Below are positions 1 to 7,400 of a stretch of DNA of 9,355 nucleotides, piece by piece. The stretch comes from UBA1724 sp963632245 (GTDB taxonomy: Bacteria; Verrucomicrobiota; Lentisphaeria; Oligosphaerales; Oligosphaeraceae). Under the pieces are notes generated by a model. It did no database searches. It was not told the origin of the DNA and saw only the letters and a list, made by a program, of their open reading frames with translations. Position numbers and translations under genes: made by a program. Positions within the stretch are counted from its first letter, which is position 1. Each line of letters opens with the position of its first letter. Location: contig CAVGTF010000097.1 of NCBI GenBank assembly GCA_963632245.1, forward strand, positions 1 to 9,355, given 5' to 3'.

Positions 1-691
1 ACACAGGGACGCTCGTCGTGTCATTTCCCGAGGCATTCCGCATTCGCAGCGTCAGCCGGAGGGTCGACTTCTCGCCAATGGGGCGCCCCACGGGATCGTC
101 CAGGGTAAACTGGAAGACGATGGGTTCTCGCTTCGCACCCAAGAGGCGGACCTGGTGAGTGATATCCCCCGTCAAAGAAGACTCCGTCACTACACGCCCG
201 AAGACCGACAGCGACTCCAACCGCGACTCCCAGTCCGCTCCGAGGATCCGCTCCTTGTAAGCCGGCGACACCTCCGTCTGCAGGATGCGATCCAGCAACC
301 GGTTGCGGTATTGGAGATATTGGGTCGTGTAGACCAAGGACGACGCAGAGACCGCGTAGAGGCTGAACTGCCCGCCCAAACGCAAGGGCTCATGAGCTGC
401 ATCGCCGAAGGGCACCGAAAACCGCAGGCTCCCAAAGGACGCCCCGCCACGAGAGGGATCCCCATCGTTGATTCCAACGCCGAAGAGTCCGCCCTCGTCT
501 CCATCGACGGAGATATCGTTGCCGGAGCCCTCGCCGTCACAATCGCATTCGCTGGTGCCGCTACAGCGGGTGCAGTCATACGGGAGATTCGCCGAGAGAG
601 GCGCGCAAAGGACAAATAGCATCATCCCCACCAGAAACAGGCGCAGTGTCCCCGGCAATGAAATACTCTTACGGGGAAGGACTTGTCTCAT
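1..691 (-). CDS. Exported protein resembling the N-terminus of an RHS-repeat protein (partial, runs off the left edge)
   Basis: An open frame reads from an ATG at 691 to the window edge without a stop, giving 230 residues. Residues 1-34 form a signal peptide: basic start (MRQVLPRK), hydrophobic LRLFLVGMMLFVLCA, likely cleavage after PLSA. The mature start is Cys- and Asp-rich (Cys at 40, 43, 49, 51), then low-complexity Gly/Asp, then a beta-rich stretch with GSLRFSVPFG (87-96) and SLVYTTQYLQY (118-128). This order (signal peptide, Cys/Gly-rich linker, a 'G-S-h-x-h-x-h-x-h-G' strand and a 'S-x-L-h-x-T-x-x-L-x-Y' segment) is what I associate with the N-terminus of RHS-repeat proteins of Verrucomicrobiota/Lentisphaerota; this is from memory, not a search, and no YD repeat is visible yet. 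It starts 24 bases after the DUF1573 stop, so it is probably cotranscribed. An in-frame ATG at 709 would add six residues (MKNSDA); neither start has a strong Shine-Dalgarno, but a purine run GAAGAA lies about 10 bases before 691. Confidence 0.75.
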   Translation of the reverse strand, partial: MRQVLPRKSISLPGTLRLFLVGMMLFVLCAPLSANLPYDCTRCSGTSECDCDGEGSGNDISVDGDEGGLFGVGINDGDPSRGGASFGSLRFSVPFGDAAHEPLRLGGQFSLYAVSASSLVYTTQYLQYRNRLLDRILQTEVSPAYKERILGADWESRLESLSVFGRVVTESSLTGDITHQVRLLGAKREPIVFQFTLDDPVGRPIGEKSTLRLTLRMRNASGNDTTSVPV

Positions 692-715
692 GGCATCACT
701 ATTCTTCATTTATCG

Positions 716-1408
716 TCAGAATGACAATGGTGACGCCTCCGACCCCGAGTCATCAACGGCATTTCCGAAGACAACGAGTTCAACGGGGAACCAGCCTGCA
801 GGCTTTTCAATGGGCACGGAGACAGAAATGCGAAACCTCCCTAGACTCCCAGGAGCGACTCCCTGCATAGTCACACGGAAGGTTGTAGGTCCCAGCTGTT
901 CGATTTCCGTTGTTAAAGCACCGACAGTAACTTTTCCCAGAGAAGCCTCTTCCGTCGCTTCCAGAAGGAACTCCGCCTGATATGGCGAACCGCAGGGGAT
1001 ATCGCCCAGATTCACCGTTTTTGAAGGGCGAATGGCAACCAATGACACCGCATCGCCCGTCACAACCGCACGAAGAAGATGATCTTCCACCTCCACGAAA
1101 ACGCTATGAGAGAAGGGACCATCTGCCTTTTCCGGGGCAAAGGAAAGGCAAATCCGCAGACGACCTCCTGCAGGAACGACGTTGTCTTCCAGAGTAGCAG
1201 AGAGACATCCGCAACTCGTGCGGACACGGATGCCCTCCAGCGGACTCTCACCGTCATTCACTAGGAACAACTCCGTCGATGGCGGGCAATTGGCGGGGAA
1301 GCGTCCCAAAGAGACACGCGAGGGGGCCAGACGCACCAGTGGCTCCGCTCCTAGAAGACATGCATAGCACGCCACGAAGAGCCTGAGATGGGTAGCAAGC
1401 CACTTCAT
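716..1408 (-). CDS. Exported DUF1573 domain protein
   Basis: A 230-residue protein. Residues 1-21 look like a signal peptide (MKWLATHLRLFVACYACLLGA) with no clear lipobox. Residues about 30-117 match the DUF1573 pattern: VSLGRFPA, then a strand ending LFLVNDGESPL, then the signature TSCGC at 64-68 and a later PAGG-xLRI-x-LSFAP strand. DUF1573 domains are Ig-like folds in secreted proteins of Bacteroidota and the PVC group; their biochemical role is not established. Residues about 122-217 form a second, similar beta-sandwich (VNLGDIPCGSPYQAEFLLE) that lacks the CGC signature. The start is set by an ATGA overlap: its ATG (1408-1406) shares bases with the stop of the giant gene (1407-1405), so it is probably translated by coupling; there is no strong Shine-Dalgarno. 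A longer reading from 1459 would overlap the giant gene by 55 bases and put 17 charged residues ahead of the signal peptide, so I reject it. An envelope accessory role is inferred from position only. Confidence 0.85.
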   Translation of the reverse strand: MKWLATHLRLFVACYACLLGAEPLVRLAPSRVSLGRFPANCPPSTELFLVNDGESPLEGIRVRTSCGCLSATLEDNVVPAGGRLRICLSFAPEKADGPFSHSVFVEVEDHLLRAVVTGDAVSLVAIRPSKTVNLGDIPCGSPYQAEFLLEATEEASLGKVTVGALTTEIEQLGPTTFRVTMQGVAPGSLGRFRISVSVPIEKPAGWFPVELVVFGNAVDDSGSEASPLSF

Positions 1409-4400
1409 TGCAACCGCCAAACCACTTCGTCGTCCTGATAGAGAACGACTGTCATGCATGTAGTGAAAGCACGGCCGCCTAGGATGCTGAAATGCAACTC
1501 GCCAGATGCATCAAAGTTCTCCCAAGTGAAGGTCTTCTCCTGGGTACCGTCTTCAAAGGTGCTATTCGTTCCCCACAGGGTCACCATGACACTCATGCCC
1601 TCCACCACCTGTCCCACAACCACATAACCATCATAGAGAACCGTTCCGTCACCGTAGTCGGCGATGACACGATGGTATCCATCTCCAAGATGCGTAGTCG
1701 TCTCCACAACATGCACCGCCGTGGTATTTAGAACAGCACCGCCTTCCCGCACGCGCGCCGTCGCGTATGCGACCGCTGGCACAGTGCCACGCAAAAGGAA
1801 CCGGCGGCTACCGTCAGAGCATCCCAGGTCAGTGGACTGCACCTCGCGGTCAATCTCCACAGGGATATCCGCACAAACTCCAGAAACTCGCCAGGTTCGC
1901 TCCGTCCCGACATGGCAAATGGGCTCGCTTCCGAAATCTGCTGTAAGGACATGAATCACAGCTTCATTGGAACACTCTGTGCCGTCCGCCTCCGTCCAAG
2001 ACGCGGAAATAGCCACATCGCCTGCGACCTCAAACTTATGCCGGAATACCGCGCCGCGCTCCATGGGATGCGACTCCCCGCCAATCCCAAGCCTCCATTC
2101 CTCCACACCCTCCGGAAGATCTGCGCAGAACAGCATCTCGTCATTCAGCCTTACGGAGTCCTCGTCCAATGTCGTCGTATCTACGGTCTCCCAAAGGATA
2201 TTCCCTGAGATCGTCATCGCCGAATTCTGATAAGAGACAGAGACGGTGACCGGCGTGGCATCATCAGGAGAGAGCGGCAAATCCACCCACCAACGATTTC
2301 CCGCAATGCGACGAATCGCCGGCTGCGGGTCCTCTTCTTCTGGAGCGACGTAGTAACCAGACACATCGATCGCCTCAATATAGGAGGCATTTGCGCCCTC
2401 CACGCAGACGGGCGATACTCGGCTACGCTCCGGAAGCACAGTACAAGACATATTCGCCAGGCGAGTCTCCACCCAGTCAGGGACACCGTCGTCATCTGCA
2501 TCGGGACCACCCAATTCAATCAATCGCAAAGAATCCACGCGAAGTGAGGTATTCCTATACACGTTGTCCCAATCCAGTCTAACAGTATGAAGTCCAGTAG
2601 AGAGGAATGGTGCCATAAACACTCCCGTCCCCGTCTGCGACTCATCCAACGGAATCCGCAGAAGCGCGCCGCAGGACGCACCACCCACCTGACAGGAAAC
2701 ATAGAAGGCGCCAGCGGAACTCGTCCCCGCCTCGGAGACATTCCATTCCAGCAAATACACGCCGTCACGAGGGACCTGAACAGAATACTGGATCCATCCG
2801 GAGCGTCCTCTGGCGCAGGCACCGCCCTCCACCGCATCCCAACCACCCCCGCTATCCGTAAAAAAACTCCCCGCGACTTCCAGAACGGCATCCGACACCC
2901 CATTGAAATCAGCGACAGTCGGATCACTAAAGGCCGTGCGAACCTCCCAACCATCGGTCTGCCCATCACCGTCCGTATCAGCCTCCATCGGATTGGTGCA
3001 GGCGTCAAACTCCTCCACATTCAATAGACCATCGTCATCCGGATCCTCATCGGCATCATCATGGAGCGGAGAAAGACCGACCAGGACCTCCCAGCCGTCC
3101 GACATCCCATCGCCATCTGTGTCCGCCGTCGCCGCATCCGTCCCTAAAAACATCTCCTGCAAATTGGAAAGGCCATCCCCGTCCAAGTCGCCATCCGGAG
3201 TGAGATCTCCTCCACACCACGCCGAATAAAAATCGCTGATGCCGTCCCCATTGGAATCCCGATACTCCTCACAGCCGATATCCACGCCGGCACCCTGCGG
3301 ACGCGGCGTGCCCGCAAAATCAACAGCCGGCGCGCCAATCGCCAGTCCCGCATCAATACAGGGCGATTCTGAAGTAAGAAAAAGCCCGCCTGCAAGAGCC
3401 ACCTCCCCAGAAATACATCCAGAAGAAGCATCGGCGTATTCAGGGGCAACAAAACAATGGGACAGCAATACCTCACATTCAGAGAACCGCCCCTCATAAA
3501 TCGTGTTGAGCATCTTCACTGTCCCGCCGCCATAAATTGAGGAAGTCACAGAAGGCGCATTCTGCGCAAAGGTACTATTAACCGTCCGAAGAAGTGTCGA
3601 TCCATCCAGAAACGCGATGCCACCAGCAGAGGAGACATTGTTCTTCGACAGCATCGTATTCTCCATGTGAGCCTGAGAATCGTGCAGGCGGAAGAGGGGC
3701 GCGCTGCCTGTCTCGTTTCCAACAATTCGACAGCCTTCCAGCGTAAAATCCGATTGAACGCCTACAAAGAGAGGCCGTGCGGGATGATAGGAGCAATACG
3801 CCACCTCCACGCCCTCGAGCCGACAAGTGGCATCCTGCCCCCGCAAGACTCCAGCCGTGGTGAAATCATAGTCGTAGCACATGTAGAAATCCACAGCCTC
3901 CGAGCGTGCAAAACTACGGAAACTGCAATCGATCACCGTAAGAGAGGCACCATTCAACACAATTGCAGGAGAATCCCCACGGTTTCGCACGAAGGACAGC
4001 CCCTTGAGACAAGAACGACAACTCTCCCCCTGACTCAGAGTCAGGAACGCATTTCCCTCCACCAGATCAATGACGGGGCGTTCCTCCCCAGTCGTTCCAC
4101 AAATGGCAATGTCGTATCCCTCAAAATCCAGCGAGGAATTCCCCTGCCCTGCGTAGCTCCCCGCAGCAGCATACACAATATTCTCAGTGCCGTATTGACG
4201 CGCAACTTCCAAGGCGCCGGCAAAAGTGGCCTTCGCAGTCGCAGGAGAACGCCCATCCGACTCGTCATTCCCAGATGGAGAGACATACACGACATTCGCA
4301 AACAGAAGAGGATCACGACCATTCGACATCTCCTCACCGTCATCCATGCCGTCGCCATCTGTGTCCGCCTTGAAGATGTCGGTCCCCAGGAGATACTCCT

Positions 4401-7400
4401 CGAGGTTTGTCAGTCCATCGCCATCTTCATCATTGCCAGGAAGGACGCCCTCCAGACCCTCGCAGAAATCGGCAATGCCATCGGCGTCCTCATCCTGGAA
4501 CTCGTGGCAGCCGATATCCACGCCCTCCCCCACGGGACGCGCATTCCCAAATAGGTCCTCTGCTGGCGCGCCAATGACAGTCCCCGCATCCCCACAGGGA
4601 CTGCCCGCTTTCAGCATCCCCGCGCCCGTCAACATGGGCTCCCCGACAAAATTGCCAGAGCCATAGGCACTCCAGTCATCACCCACGCAATTATTCGAGG
4701 CAGAGAGAACCACATCCGCATCTAGGGTCGTCAAACCATCCACAATGCAGTTCGCAACAGTCGCGGTTCCGGCGAGCCTTAGGGCATGGCCACTCTTCGC
4801 GCTTCCGCCAGAGAAGGTCGTATTCCAAAGGGTGACAAGGCTCCTCTCGTCCGCCACATCCAAGTCGGAGAAGTCCTGCAGTGCACGATTTTCCAGGAAG
4901 AGGCAGTTCTCTAGGACAATATCATTCTCGAAAAGCTCGGAGCCGTAGTAATACCATCCCTCCGGGGCAGATACCGCGCCGCCGTTGGAGTAGGAGAAAT
5001 TGTGCAGGAAGCGAGAGCGCCGGACCTCCAGCGAGGCATTGCTCGCCACGATGGCCCCTGCGCCATAGCCGCTATTTCCCACGAAATCACATTCCTCGAC
5101 CACACAGCCATCCGCATTGCACAACAGGATGGCACCCGCGCTGCCGGCGTCCATTCCGGCTTCCGTGGTATTGTGAGAGGCGTTGTTTCGGAAGACGCTC
5201 CCTATAATGCGGACTTTCCCATTAGAAGAATAGACTGCCGCAGAGGAATACCCGCCCTCCCAATTGGAATAGGTCTGTCCATTGCCTGTGTCATACGTCT
5301 CCAGGCGACCAGAACTGTTGTTTTCAAAGACACAATCCCGGATGGTCAGGGAGGCCCCATTGAGATGCACCGCCGTGCCATTGGATGCCATATATCCATT
5401 TCGCACGGTAAAGCCCTCGAGGCTGCTAACCAGGGACTCATGCTTCGTCAAGAAAAGCAGACGTCCCGCGCCCTCCAGGTCCACTATCGTCTCGGATGCA
5501 CCAGCGGAAGCTACCAGCCTGATATCGTAGCCACTGAAATCCAGCCCGCGGTTCGATGCGCCAGAATACACCCCGGGAGCCGCCAGAATCACATTCTCGC
5601 ATCCCGCACGACGGGAAATCTCCACGGCAGCAGAGAGAGTCCGCTTTGCATTCTCCGCGCTTCGGCCGTCGTTTGCGTCATTCCCCGCCACGGGATCCAC
5701 ATAGGTCACGCGAGTAACAAGCAAGGGATCATATCCCCCAGAGACCTCCTCCCCGTCATCTATGCCATCACCATCCGTGTCCGCCTGGAAGATGTCAGTC
5801 CCCAAGAGATACTCCCGAAGATTCACAAGCCCATCGCCATCCTCATCGCCACTGGGAGAGAGCTCTGCCGTTCCCTCCACGGCATCCGGAATTCCATCGG
5901 CATCGGAATCCTGAAACTCAAAACACCCGATATCCACCGCAGTCCCCGAAGGCCGAATCCGGCCATCGATATCCTTTTCGGGAGCGACGAAGCCATCGCC
6001 AGCATCAATACAGGGACTCCCGGCTTTCGGCATTCCGGAGGAAGTCAGCACGAGATCCGCCGCCACGTTGCCAGTTCCATACTGAGACCAGTCAGCAGGT
6101 GTGCAGTTGTGGGAAGCGAAGGGCTGTCCGCCATTGAAAGAGACCTCGCCCGCAAAAGCGCAATTGAGAAGCTCCATCTGTCCCTGCAAGGAACAGGAGA
6201 CCCCGCCGCCCGCGTCGTCCGCGAAGGTGCAATTCATCAACGAGACACTCGCCAAGGAAGAATCGCAGTGCAAATCCCGGCTTCCACCAGCCGCGCTGTC
6301 TCCAATCGCAAGGCAGTTGGTCATCTCCAGCGCGGCATCTCCGGACAGCGTGATGCCACCACCACACCCTGCCGCGTGATTATAGAAAAAACGGCTAGCA
6401 GAGACCTCCGCCGATGCACAATCCAGATAGAGCGCGCCGCCGTCCGAAGTGGCGGTATTCCCCCGCATCTCAGAATCTGTGACAGACAGCGATGCCTCAC
6501 CCTGGGCGGCGATGGCACCGCCATAATACGCAGTATTCCCCTGGAAAGCACACTCTTCCACGCAAAGGCTCCCGGCATTCGAAACAAAGAGTGTGCCGAA
6601 CCAGGATGCCGCACAGTCCTCGATAGCGCATCTCCGCAGAGTCAGCGCCGCCCCGGATACGGAAATCGCCGAGCCGGAATCGCCAGAGCCATTCCGGAGA
6701 GTCAGCCCCTCCACGCGGCTAGCAGCAGTCTCACACCCCGACGCACTCAAAAAACGCCCCGCGCCCCCAAGATCCACCACCGTAGCAGACGCCCCCGCAC
6801 CACGCACAATGATGTCATACCCCCCGAAATCGAGGCCACGAAAGCCCTCGCCAGAATATTCCCCCGCCGCCAACTCCACGACATTGTCCCAGCCACATTG
6901 CTTGGCACTCTCCACAGCAACAGTCAGGGTCGCCTTCGGCGTCTCTAAAGAAAGACCATCATTCTCATCCTCTCCCGTCGGAGAGACGAACAAGAAACGG
7001 ACAGGCCAGAGCGGATCGAGCCCCTGCGACAACTCCGTAGCATCGGAAATCCCGTCGCCGTCCGTGTCCGCATTGTCCAGGTCCGTCCCCTGCTCGTATT
7101 CCTGCAAGTTCAGAACGCCATCCCCATCACGGTCACCCGTGGCATCGGCCGCATTGGAGGGATCCAATCCCGCAACAATCTCCACATCATCCGGGATTCC
7201 ATCCGCATCCGTGTCCACAAAAGCACGACATCCCAAGTCGACAACAGTCTCACTCCGCGGATTTCCCGCAATGTCCGAAGAAAGGAAGCCCGTTGCCCCG
7301 CCTGCGCCTCGGCAGACCGAAGAAGAAAGAAGCCACCCCGCCCCCGAAAGGGACGGATCCCCCTGGAGATTTCCCTCTCCATAGGCCGACAGACTCTCTT

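Noticed and set aside
155..980. Plus-strand frames at 155-619 and 468-980 and a minus-strand frame at 190-615
   Set aside because: The real gene here is the minus-strand frame from 691 to the left edge, which has a signal peptide and sensible composition; the others are out-of-frame readings of it or of the DUF1573 gene.
2908..3261. Calcium motifs as a type I dockerin
   Set aside because: The DxDxDG loops are followed by short DGWE/NLQE and GTD or DP turns typical of TSP3 repeats. The paired F-hand helices with hydrophobic and Lys/Arg positions of dockerins are absent, and there are far more than two copies.
3667..4554. 295-codon open frame on the plus strand
   Set aside because: Antisense to module 4 and its linker; no ribosome binding site or recognisable protein features.
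5002..6948. 648-codon open frame on the plus strand
   Set aside because: It lies wholly antisense to modules 2 and 3 of the giant gene, has a low-complexity Arg/His/Ile composition without domains, and is explained by the opposite strand's codon bias and repeats.
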